Source: DASWUZ01 sp036401395 (GTDB taxonomy: Bacteria > Acidobacteriota > Terriglobia > Terriglobales > Acidobacteriaceae). From it: a DNA stretch of 24,498 bases. Position 1 is the first letter of the stretch; every line of letters begins with the position of its first letter. The translations under genes were made by a program, and so were the position numbers. The stretch lies in NCBI GenBank assembly GCA_036401395.1, contig DASWUZ010000132.1, positions 1 to 24,498 on the forward strand, in the 5' to 3' direction. A model generated the notes under the pieces. It had not been told where the DNA came from. It did no database searches and worked only from the letters and a program-made list of their open reading frames with translations. Shown here piece by piece: positions 15,592-23,729 of the stretch.

Positions 15592-18500
15592 GTGAGTAAG
15601 CCGTGCCGCTCCAAGTCATTTTTCTCAGCGCTAAATCTTCCTTGGTCAAGCTGGTCTGGCTCCGTTCAGCGCGGCGGTATTTTCGTGTTGCTGTCGGCAG
15701 TGCTCTGCCCACTGAGCGCGGTCGCGCAGTGGCAGCAACGCGCGCCGATGGCTTCGAATGGCCCTTACAACGCGGTTTTTTTAGCGGACGGTAGCGGCCT
15801 GAAGTGGCAGATCAGCCCGACGGAGCCTGCGCTCAAGGCGCACTCGCCGTGGAGTATTTCGTGCTGGTTCGAAGGCTCCGACCCTTCGCGCACCACGACC
15901 CTGATCGCGGGGCTCGGTGACCCACAGGGGCAGGATTCGCGGTACATCGGCCTGAAGGACGGCAAGCTAATGGTGTGGCTGGGCGGGGGAAAGATGTTAG
16001 CTGCCCCCGGGGTGTTGAGCGCGGGCGGGTGGCACTTCGCGGCGGCGTCATTCGATGGCGGTACGGTGCATCTTTACGCTGATGGCGAGGAGGTCGCGAA
16101 CGGGAAGGCCGCGGTTGGGAATATTCTGCCGTCGATGCAATTGGCTCCCGCGGCTGGTGCGACCTTTGAGACGGCGGTCGACTCGGGAAGCGCCGTGGCG
16201 GGCTTGCCGGGCGCTCAGCATTTTGGCGGGCGGGTCGCTTCCTTTTTGTGGTCGGGGACGGCGATGGGCGCGGCTGAGATAAGTCGGGCTTATAAAGCGA
16301 TGCCTGATTTTTCTCTGGTGGAGTTTCAGGAGGGCACGAAGCATTGGCCAGTGCAGACCCATGGCCAGGCGGGTTACAGCGATCCTCAGGACCCGGGCAT
16401 CATGCCTCGTTCGAACGCGCCGTTTTCGGCGCCGGTGGCGAGGCCCTTGCCAGCTGCAGGCCCTGCGCTTGAGCCGAGCGGCGCGAACAAATGGGTGATC
16501 GCGCGGGGGTGGAAGCTCTCTCCTGCGCCTAAGGTCGATGCCGATGCCGAAAAAATATCTGCGGCCGGGTTTGATGCGGCAAGCTGGTGGACGGCTACGG
16601 TGCCCGGCACGGTGCTCACGACGATGATCGATCGTGGAGTCTATCCCGACTCCGACTACGGCCTTAACAACATGGCCATTCCCGAGTCGCTGAACAAGCA
16701 GGATTACTGGTATCGTGTCGAGTTTCCCACGCCTACGCCGAAACTGGGCAAGCATTTTGCGCTGACTTTTAATGGAATCAACTATGCGGCGGCGGTCTGG
16801 CTGAACGGCAAGCCGATAGGCAAGATCAAGGGCGCGTTTATTCGCGGGGCGTTCGACGTGACCAATCTTGTGGCGCCCGGCGGCGTGAACGTTCTCGCGG
16901 TGCGGATTTCTCCTCCGCCGCATCCCGGTATTCCGAACGAGCAATCGGTCAAAGGGGGTCCCGGCGAAAACGGGGGCATCATGGTCATCGACGGGCCGAC
17001 CTTCGTCGCGACGGAGGGTTGGGACTGGATTCCGGGCATTCGCGACCGCAATACAGGCCTCTGGCAGGACGTTACTTTGACTGCGACTAAGTCGCTGAGG
17101 ATAGGTGATCCTCAGGTGATTACAACGCTGCCGCTGCCGGATACGAACAAGGCCGACCTGCGCATTTCGGTGCCCGTCGATAACATGGCGACCGTGCCGG
17201 TAGTTGGGAAAGTAACTGCGTGGTTCGACTCAGCAGGGCCGGGAAAGATGGTTGTCGCCCGGAACATGATCACCACTGTCGTGAAGCGGGTGACGCTGAG
17301 TCCCGGCCAAAGCACGGTTGAATTCACGCCGGCGGAGTTCGCTCAACTTACTGTTCAGAATCCCCGCCTGTGGTGGCCTAACGGCTATGGCAAGCCCGAA
17401 CTATACAAGCTGCACGTATCGGTGAGCACGCTTGCGGGGGAGTCTGATTCCAAGGATGTGAGCTTTGGCATTCGCGAGATTACTTATGAGCTGAGCTTGT
17501 TTGACTCGTCCGGCCACCTGCGCCGCGTGGAGTACAACCCCACGACGGCGAAGCTCCAAAGCCAGCAGGTCATCGATATCAGCCACGAAGGCATGAGGCA
17601 GATTGCTCCACCGACGGAGTGGGCTGCGTCGATCGTCGCCGGGGCGGAGAATTCGACGGCGCTTGCAACGGTCAACGGCTACCCCGGGATGACGGACCTC
17701 ATCATCAAAGTCAACGGGGTGAGAATAGCCTGCCGCGGCGGTAACTGGGGCATGGACGACTCCCGCAAGCGCGTCTCCCGCGAGCATCTCGAGCCGTTCT
17801 TCCGTCTGGCCCAGAACGCGAACCTGAATATCATCCGCAACTGGGTCGGTCAGGACACGGAAGAGAATTTCTACGACCTTGCTGACGAATACGGGCAGCT
17901 GGTGTGGAATGATTTCTGGGCCTCGACGCAAAACTATAATCTCGAGCCGCAGGACCCTGCGCTGTTTCTCGAAAATGCCCGTGATGTAATCAGCCGGTTT
18001 CGTAATCATCCATCGATCGTGATGTGGTGCGGGCGCAATGAGGGCGTGCCGCAGCCGATCATCACTAACGGACTCGAAGAGCTGATTCGTACTCTGGACG
18101 GAACGCGCTACTACAGCCCCAGTTCGAACCAGGTGAACCTGCGCAACAGCGGGCCTTACAGCTACAAGGACCCGTCGTTCTATTACAGAAACAACAAAGG
18201 ATTTTCGGTCGAGCTTGGCATTCCGTCGATGTCTACGCTGGAGTCCTTCCGGAGCACGATCCCAGAGGCAGACCAGTGGCCGATCAACGATGACTGGGCT
18301 TATCACGACTGGCACCAGAGCGGGAACGGCGAGTCAGCGCCTTTCATGCGGCAGCTGGCTACCGAGTTCGGCGAGGCGACAGATTTGCCTGACTTTGTGC
18401 GCAAGGCCCAGATGTTGAATTACGTTGGTCATCGCGCGATCTTCGAGGGGTTCAACGCGCATCTTTGGACGCCGAGCAGCGGCCGGCTTTTGTGGATGAC

Positions 18501-19221
18501 GCAGCCGGCGTGGCCGAGTACGACGTGGCAGATACTCAGTTCGGATTACGATACGCAGGCTTCGTTTTATGGAACGCAAAAGGCATGCGAACCTCTGCAT
18601 GTGCAACTCGATCTGACCGATTACGGGGTCGATATCGTGAACACGACGGGGAGCGCTGAGGCTGATGTGACGGCGAGTGCGAAGGTGTATTCGCTGAACA
18701 ACGACGTGCTCGCTGAGAATAGCCAGAAGATGGCCATGCCGGCGAATGCGGTCAGTCGCGGCTTCAAGCTGGATCTCGCGCCGCTGATGGGCGCGGAGAC
18801 AAAGGCAAAGATGGTGTTCGTGCGACTGACGTTGACGGATTCGGCGGGCAAGCTGTTGTCGACGAACTTCTATTGGCTTGGAGGAGACTACGCCGCATAC
18901 CGGCAGCTTACGAAGTTGCCGCCCGCGTCTCTGTCGGCTACAGCTTCCTCAATGAAGGTGGGCGATGAGGTCCACGTTCGCGTCAAGATACAAAACGACG
19001 GCAAGTCTGCGGCGTTAGCGAACAAACTTACGCTGGAGAATGCCGGCGATGGTTCGCGCATTCTGCCGGCTTACCTGAGTGACAACTATTTTTCTCTGCT
19101 GCCTGGTGAGTCGACTGAGATTGAAGTTGATTATCCTGCTGGCGCGGCGAAGGGCGCGGCCAAGCTCGGTGTGTCGGGGTGGAATCTCGAGGCTCAGTCG
19201 GTCTCGATTACTAATCAGTAG
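15592..19221 (+). CDS. Secreted glycoside hydrolase family 2 protein with LamG-like domain
   Basis: Predicted exported exo-glycosidase of about 1209 residues, closest in layout to beta-mannosidase / exo-beta-glucosaminidase-type GH2 enzymes. The signal peptide core (~31-45, GGIFVLLSAVLCPLSAVAQ) is followed by a LamG/concanavalin-like domain (~80-245), a GH2 sugar-binding sandwich (~300-500), an Ig-like sandwich (~500-650), a TIM barrel opening at RGGNWGMDD (715) and C-terminal sandwiches (~1000-1209). Likely acid/base is Glu817 in MWCGRNEG; likely nucleophile is Glu874 in SVELGIPSMS. The frame opens at TTG 15559, but GTG 15592 has GAGGT six bases upstream, so it is preferred. GH57 follows 259 bp later on the same strand. 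Substrate is inferred only; beta-mannosides, glucosaminides and galactosides all remain possible. Confidence 0.92.
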   Translation: MSKPCRSKSFFSALNLPWSSWSGSVQRGGIFVLLSAVLCPLSAVAQWQQRAPMASNGPYNAVFLADGSGLKWQISPTEPALKAHSPWSISCWFEGSDPSRTTTLIAGLGDPQGQDSRYIGLKDGKLMVWLGGGKMLAAPGVLSAGGWHFAAASFDGGTVHLYADGEEVANGKAAVGNILPSMQLAPAAGATFETAVDSGSAVAGLPGAQHFGGRVASFLWSGTAMGAAEISRAYKAMPDFSLVEFQEGTKHWPVQTHGQAGYSDPQDPGIMPRSNAPFSAPVARPLPAAGPALEPSGANKWVIARGWKLSPAPKVDADAEKISAAGFDAASWWTATVPGTVLTTMIDRGVYPDSDYGLNNMAIPESLNKQDYWYRVEFPTPTPKLGKHFALTFNGINYAAAVWLNGKPIGKIKGAFIRGAFDVTNLVAPGGVNVLAVRISPPPHPGIPNEQSVKGGPGENGGIMVIDGPTFVATEGWDWIPGIRDRNTGLWQDVTLTATKSLRIGDPQVITTLPLPDTNKADLRISVPVDNMATVPVVGKVTAWFDSAGPGKMVVARNMITTVVKRVTLSPGQSTVEFTPAEFAQLTVQNPRLWWPNGYGKPELYKLHVSVSTLAGESDSKDVSFGIREITYELSLFDSSGHLRRVEYNPTTAKLQSQQVIDISHEGMRQIAPPTEWAASIVAGAENSTALATVNGYPGMTDLIIKVNGVRIACRGGNWGMDDSRKRVSREHLEPFFRLAQNANLNIIRNWVGQDTEENFYDLADEYGQLVWNDFWASTQNYNLEPQDPALFLENARDVISRFRNHPSIVMWCGRNEGVPQPIITNGLEELIRTLDGTRYYSPSSNQVNLRNSGPYSYKDPSFYYRNNKGFSVELGIPSMSTLESFRSTIPEADQWPINDDWAYHDWHQSGNGESAPFMRQLATEFGEATDLPDFVRKAQMLNYVGHRAIFEGFNAHLWTPSSGRLLWMTQPAWPSTTWQILSSDYDTQASFYGTQKACEPLHVQLDLTDYGVDIVNTTGSAEADVTASAKVYSLNNDVLAENSQKMAMPANAVSRGFKLDLAPLMGAETKAKMVFVRLTLTDSAGKLLSTNFYWLGGDYAAYRQLTKLPPASLSATASSMKVGDEVHVRVKIQNDGKSAALANKLTLENAGDGSRILPAYLSDNYFSLLPGESTEIEVDYPAGAAKGAAKLGVSGWNLEAQSVSITNQ

Positions 19222-19480
19222 AAGACGACCGAGAGTAGCGCCTCGGAAGTAGCGCAGACAATGTGCATCGTGCTGAGCCGCGCTGGGGCGAGATTGTTGG
19301 AGGTCGCCGCGCTTCGGGGTTGAAGTTGTGGCCTGAGGAACAGTTCTTTGCGGTTCGTGTGGACCGCACCCCCTGCGTCATGTTCCGTTGTTGAGTGCTG
19401 TGCCAAAAAAGCAGCAGCCTTGAGAGCGTCATGCGAATTTGCTGTTCTGCGGTGGCCGCTTGCTTTTTAATGGAGTGAGC

Positions 19481-22192
19481 ATGGCCGCTTCTCATCGCTA
19501 TATCTGTATTCATGGGCACTTTTACCAGCCGCCCCGGGAAAACCCGTGGCTGGGGACGGTGGAGACGCAGGACTCCGCCGCGCCATATCACGATTGGAAT
19601 GACCGCATCACGGCGGAGTGTTACGCCACCAACGGCGCGTCGCGGATCGTGGATGAGCGGAACGAGATACTGCGGATTCAAAACAACTATGCGCGGATGA
19701 GTTTCAATTTTGGGCCGACGCTGTTGTCGTGGCTGGCGGCGCAGGCTCCGCGGACTTACCGGATGATTCTGGACGCGGACAAGCGGAGCCAGGAGCGATT
19801 TGGCGGGCACGGGTCGGCGATGGCGCAGGTCTACAACCACATCATCATGCCGCTGGCGAGTACGCGGGATAAGGTGACTCAGATTCGCTGGGGGATTGCG
19901 GATTTTGAAAGCCGGTTCGGACGGCGTCCTGAGGGGATGTGGCTGGCGGAAACGGCGGTCGATACAGAGACGTTGGAGCTGCTGGCTGAGGAGGGGATTC
20001 GCTTTACTGTGCTTGCGCCTAGCCAGTGCGGCGCGGTGAGGGTGGCGCTATCCGGTGCGGCCGAGGAAGGTTCGCAGGGGACCTGGAGTGTAGCCACGGG
20101 GGGCCTGCCGGTGGGGGCCGCAAGCAGAGGGGCGAGTGGGAGTGGGGCTGATGCGAGCGGCGGCGCTCATGCGGCCTGGGTTGAGACCCCCGATGGGTCG
20201 GTGGATAGCACGCGGCCTTATGTGGTGCGGTTGAAGACGGCGCGGAGTATTGCGGTCTTTTTCTACGATGGGCCGCGGTCGCGGGCGATTGCTTTCGAGG
20301 GGCTGCTGAATAGCGGTGAGGGCTTTGCGCGGCGGCTGGTTGGCGGGTTTCGTGAGGATGTGGGGCGGGCGCAGCTGGTGCATGTCGCGACCGATGGCGA
20401 GAGCTACGGGCATCACCACAAGCATGGCGAGATGGCGTTGTCGTACGCGCTGAAATATATCGAGCAGCAGGGGTTGGCGCGACTTACGAATTACGGCGAG
20501 TTTCTGGAGAAGTTTCCCCCTGAGTTTGAGGCTCGGATCGTGGAGAATTCGTCGTGGAGCTGCTCGCATGGCGTGGAGAGGTGGCGCTCGGACTGCGGCT
20601 GCAACGGCGGACATGCGGGGTGGAACCAGCGGTGGCGCGGGCCTCTGCGGGCGGCGCTGGATTGGTTGCGGGATACGGTCGCGCCTTTGACGGAGCAGGC
20701 CGGCGCAGGGCTATTCAAAGACGTATGGGCGGCGCGCGACGCGTACATAGACGTGGTGCTGCGCGGGGCTGCGGCGGTGGAGGGATTTTTCGCGGCCCAT
20801 GCCACGCACAAGCTGAGTGCTGAGGAACGCGTGCGGGCGCTGAAGTTGATGGAGCTGCAGCGGCATACGCAGCTGATGTATACGAGCTGCGGGTGGTTCT
20901 TCGATGAGATTTCGGGCATCGAGACGGTGCAGATCATTGCTTACGCGAGTCATGTGCTGCAGCTTGCGACGGAGATTTTCAGGCACGAATCACTGGAGCA
21001 CCCTTCGCTCGAACATATAGCGCGCGAGGACGGGTTTATCGAGCGGCTGAGGGCGGCGGAGAGCAATGTGCCGGAGCAGGGAAACGGGGCTGAGATTTAC
21101 CTTCGTTCGGTTAAGACGGCGCAGGTTGGACTGGAGCAGGTGGCGGCGCATTACGCGATCAGTTCCGTGTTCACGACTTACCCAGAGCGGGCGCAGATCT
21201 ACGCATACGATGTGCGACGGCTGGAGTATGAGGTTTCGAGTTCGGGCCGGGCACGGGTGGTGGTGGGGCGGGCGGCGATAGCGTCGCGGCTGACGGAAGA
21301 GTCGCAGGAGATGGCTTTTGCGGTGCTTTATTTTGGGGACCAGAACATCAATGCGGCAGTGAAGCCGTTTGCCGGCGAGGATGGCGGCTGCTTTGCGGGG
21401 TTTGCGAAGAAGGCGGCGGCGGCTGTGACGCGCGCGGATTTTCAGGATGCGATGCGGCTGTTCGATGGATATTTCGGGACGGCGGGGTATTCGCTGACTT
21501 CGCTGTTCCGCGATGAGCAGCGGCGGATTTTGAAGTTGATTTTGAACTCTACCCTGCGCGAAGTGGAGTCGAGTCTCTCAAAGATTTATGAGGAGCACGC
21601 TTCCCTGCTGCACTTCCTGAGCCAGGCTGGGCTGCCCAAGCCTCCTGCATTGGCGCTGGCGGCTGGGTTTTCAGTGAATGCCGGGCTGCGGCGCGCGATC
21701 GAGAGCCGGCCGATCGACGCGGTCAAGGTGAGGGCGCTGCTGGCGCTCGCCGAGGCGGACCAGCTGCCGCTCGATACGAGTCTGCTCAGCTATCTTGCAG
21801 ACCAGCAGATGAAGTGGGCGATGGTGGAGCTCTATGCGCAGCCGGAGAAGACCAGCGCGATCGACGAGGCGCTGCTGATCGCGACGACGTTGCGGGAGCT
21901 GCCGTTTCAATTGAATTTGTGGCAGGCGCAGAACATCTGGTACGACACGCTGAAGCAGGCGCTGAAGCGGTCGGGGCACCGTTCGACACTGTTGGGCATG
22001 CCGCAGATGGAAGGCGCTTCGGTGGCGGAGTGGTGGGTCAAGTTCGATAAGCTGGGGCGGTGTTTACGGATTGTGGTGCGGGAGCTGGTGGTGGAGGAAG
22101 AAGCTGCGCCAGGTGTTCCACTGAGCCCCGGCTCGGCGGTTGAGGGAGTCAGGGCCGGGTCGGGGTTGGCGATGTCCACGATTCCTGGCTGA
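19481..22192 (+). CDS. GH57 family glycosidase with DUF3536 domain
   Basis: Cytoplasmic alpha-glucan-active enzyme of the GH57 family (amylopullulanase/4-alpha-glucanotransferase relatives), about 903 residues. HGHFYQPP at the N-terminus is GH57 motif 1; EGMWLAETAVD carries the likely nucleophile Glu157; ATDGESYGHHHKHGEM carries the likely acid/base Asp305. The C-terminal half (~430-880) matches the DUF3536 type found fused to this GH57 branch, with YTSCGWFFDEISGIE as a conserved stretch. A Gly/Ala/Ser-rich insertion of ~40 residues lies at ~192-233 between the catalytic motifs. ATG 19481 is chosen because GGAG lies five bases upstream and the HGH motif follows at once. No signal peptide. Activity is inferred from family; a role in glycogen or maltodextrin turnover is plausible. 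Confidence 0.93.
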   Translation: MAASHRYICIHGHFYQPPRENPWLGTVETQDSAAPYHDWNDRITAECYATNGASRIVDERNEILRIQNNYARMSFNFGPTLLSWLAAQAPRTYRMILDADKRSQERFGGHGSAMAQVYNHIIMPLASTRDKVTQIRWGIADFESRFGRRPEGMWLAETAVDTETLELLAEEGIRFTVLAPSQCGAVRVALSGAAEEGSQGTWSVATGGLPVGAASRGASGSGADASGGAHAAWVETPDGSVDSTRPYVVRLKTARSIAVFFYDGPRSRAIAFEGLLNSGEGFARRLVGGFREDVGRAQLVHVATDGESYGHHHKHGEMALSYALKYIEQQGLARLTNYGEFLEKFPPEFEARIVENSSWSCSHGVERWRSDCGCNGGHAGWNQRWRGPLRAALDWLRDTVAPLTEQAGAGLFKDVWAARDAYIDVVLRGAAAVEGFFAAHATHKLSAEERVRALKLMELQRHTQLMYTSCGWFFDEISGIETVQIIAYASHVLQLATEIFRHESLEHPSLEHIAREDGFIERLRAAESNVPEQGNGAEIYLRSVKTAQVGLEQVAAHYAISSVFTTYPERAQIYAYDVRRLEYEVSSSGRARVVVGRAAIASRLTEESQEMAFAVLYFGDQNINAAVKPFAGEDGGCFAGFAKKAAAAVTRADFQDAMRLFDGYFGTAGYSLTSLFRDEQRRILKLILNSTLREVESSLSKIYEEHASLLHFLSQAGLPKPPALALAAGFSVNAGLRRAIESRPIDAVKVRALLALAEADQLPLDTSLLSYLADQQMKWAMVELYAQPEKTSAIDEALLIATTLRELPFQLNLWQAQNIWYDTLKQALKRSGHRSTLLGMPQMEGASVAEWWVKFDKLGRCLRIVVRELVVEEEAAPGVPLSPGSAVEGVRAGSGLAMSTIPG

Positions 22193-22224
22193 ATGCTCGA
22201 CCGGCTAGCATCTACGTGACTTAT

Positions 22225-22240
22225 CGTCCTTGTCAGGACG
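22225..22240. terminator. Hairpin between converging GH57 and GGDEF genes
   Basis: CGTCCT (22225-22230), loop TGTC, AGGACG (22235-22240): a perfect 6-bp stem 32 bases after the GH57 stop, overlapping the last codons of the convergent GGDEF gene. It could slow transcription in both directions, but no T-run follows on either strand. Confidence 0.3.
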
Positions 22241-23414
22241 CGGCGGAAATTGAAGTGACTTTGCCCTCGCGCTTGCGGGCGTACATGGCATGGTCTGCAG
22301 CGCGTTTGAGTTGCTCGCCGTCGAGGCCATCTTCAGGGAAGACGGCGATGCCGATGCTGGCAGCGCCATGGATCTTGTTGTCCTCGACGGTGAAGGGATG
22401 GTTGAAGCAGGCTGCAAGGCGGCGGGAGACACCCTCGGCCTCTTCGCGGCCGCTGATGTCGTGAATGATGGCGAGAAATTCGTCGCCGCCGATGCGGGCG
22501 ACCAGATCGCGATCACGGAGCTGGGCGGAGAGCCGCTGCGCCGTCTGCATGAGGTAGAGGTCGCCGACGCGATGGCCGTAGAGGTCATTGACCTGCTTGA
22601 AGTCGTCGAGATCAACGTAGACTACAGCGACATGGCCTGCGCTTAGACGGGCCTCAGCCAGGGCGTGCTCCAGCCGCTGCTCGATGAGAAAGCGGTTGGG
22701 GACGTCGGTGAGCTGGTCGTATTCTGAGCGGCGGACGAGCTGTTCGTGAAGCAGGCGGTTTTCGATGGCGAGAGCAGCGAGCCGGGAACCGATGTCGAGG
22801 ACCTCTTCGGTATGCGCGTTGGAGCGCCATTTGCCTTCGGTGACGAGAAGCATTTCTGCGGTGACCTGTCCGTCGCGGGTGCGGATGGAGCGGCTGCTGG
22901 TGTAACGCTCGGGTACGGGCTCCGCTAGTGCGGTGTGCGTTGATGAGTCTCCCGGGGAAGATTCTTCAGATGCAGAGCCGCCCGGATGCAGATCGGTGCT
23001 GCGGTTCCCTATGGTCGGGGCGAGTAGATGGAAGGAACAGTTCACCCCCTGGATCTGTTTGCCGATGAGGGCGGCGATGAGAGCGAGGACGGCGTCGAGG
23101 GGCTGGGTGCTATTGATAGCTTCGAGGACGCGACTGCGTTCTTTTTCGAGGTATAGAGTGCGGCGCTCCCAGGCGGCGTCTTCATCGGCACGGCGTTTAA
23201 TGGTCTCTGTCTGCGCGGCGACGCGATGGCGAAGCATTTCAGCCCAGACCAGCGCAGCGATGACCAGCGCCATCAGCACGACCGCGATCAGCTCCAGTTT
23301 TTCCACCGTGATCCATGAGGGAAGAGCGAGGATTGCAAGCGTGGACTGGGCGGGGGCCCCCAACGCGGGAGTGAAAGCTGCTGCAAAGAGCAGAATGCGA
23401 GCGAGCACGGCCAT
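22233..23414 (-). CDS. Membrane GAF/GGDEF diguanylate cyclase
   Basis: 393-residue predicted diguanylate cyclase making c-di-GMP from two GTP, anchored in the inner membrane. A signal-like hydrophobic start (1-20) and a membrane helix (~39-60) precede a charged, probably coiled-coil linker (~62-105), a GAF-like region (~108-240) broken by a polar Ser/Glu-rich stretch, and a GGDEF domain (~250-393). The catalytic GGDEF at 309-313 is intact, and RDRD (300-303), five residues before it, is an intact inhibitory I-site, so product feedback is expected. The frame can open at TTG 23489, but the only ATG near the membrane-targeting start is 23414; neither has a good Shine-Dalgarno. A good promoter lies ~215 bases upstream. 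No phosphodiesterase (EAL/HD-GYP) gene is adjacent. Confidence 0.93.
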   Translation of the reverse strand: MAVLARILLFAAAFTPALGAPAQSTLAILALPSWITVEKLELIAVVLMALVIAALVWAEMLRHRVAAQTETIKRRADEDAAWERRTLYLEKERSRVLEAINSTQPLDAVLALIAALIGKQIQGVNCSFHLLAPTIGNRSTDLHPGGSASEESSPGDSSTHTALAEPVPERYTSSRSIRTRDGQVTAEMLLVTEGKWRSNAHTEEVLDIGSRLAALAIENRLLHEQLVRRSEYDQLTDVPNRFLIEQRLEHALAEARLSAGHVAVVYVDLDDFKQVNDLYGHRVGDLYLMQTAQRLSAQLRDRDLVARIGGDEFLAIIHDISGREEAEGVSRRLAACFNHPFTVEDNKIHGAASIGIAVFPEDGLDGEQLKRAADHAMYARKREGKVTSISAAS

Positions 23415-23729
23415 TACTTTTCGGGGCCGCTTGAGATGGTTGCGACGGTCAGCCACGATTGTCCACTCGCACTTGATAAACCTCTCCAAATACCATTTTC
23501 GGCATTGAATTCTGGAAGACGAGTCTGAAGGGAGAGAATATTCAATTCCTGCAGTTGCTCCCTAAAGCGTCGCGGGCGCAGCAAGCCGGGCATCGTGGCC
23601 CCTGTCTCTGCGTCAGGGCAGAGGAGATTGCGAATGATTGTATGCTCAATAAGTTTTTTAGTCAGGGAATTCATTTCAACTTAAGAGAAGATTGTTCGGG
23701 TCATTGCTGAGTAGCGCAGCAGGGGGAAG
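23415..23729 (-). other. Leader and promoter region of the GGDEF gene
   Basis: About 315 bases between the end of the Rieske gene and the GGDEF start. It holds the promoter at 23637-23665, two overlapping alternative hairpins at 23600-23623, and a 7-bp inverted repeat ATTGAAT (23504-23510) / ATTCAAT (23540-23546). An 86-codon open frame (23414-23674) crosses it but starts inside the promoter and has no ribosome binding site. No riboswitch class was recognised. Confidence 0.5.
23637..23665 (-). promoter_or_regulatory. Sigma-70-type promoter of the GGDEF gene
   Basis: Minus strand CTGACT (23665-23660), 17-bp A/T-rich spacer, TACAAT (23642-23637): four and five of six to consensus with ideal spacing. 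It is the clearest promoter in the window. Transcription would start near 23630, giving a leader of about 215 nt before ATG 23414. Confidence 0.5.

Noticed and set aside
16048..18315. Long antisense frames (298 and 304 codons) inside the GH2 gene
   Set aside because: Arg- and Pro-rich translations typical of antisense in GC-rich DNA; the plus-strand GH2 gene explains the region fully.
23414..23674. 86-codon minus-strand frame whose TAA overlaps the GGDEF ATG
   Set aside because: The overlap suggested coupling, but the frame starts upstream of the best promoter (-10 at 23637-23642), lacks a Shine-Dalgarno and has no recognisable content.
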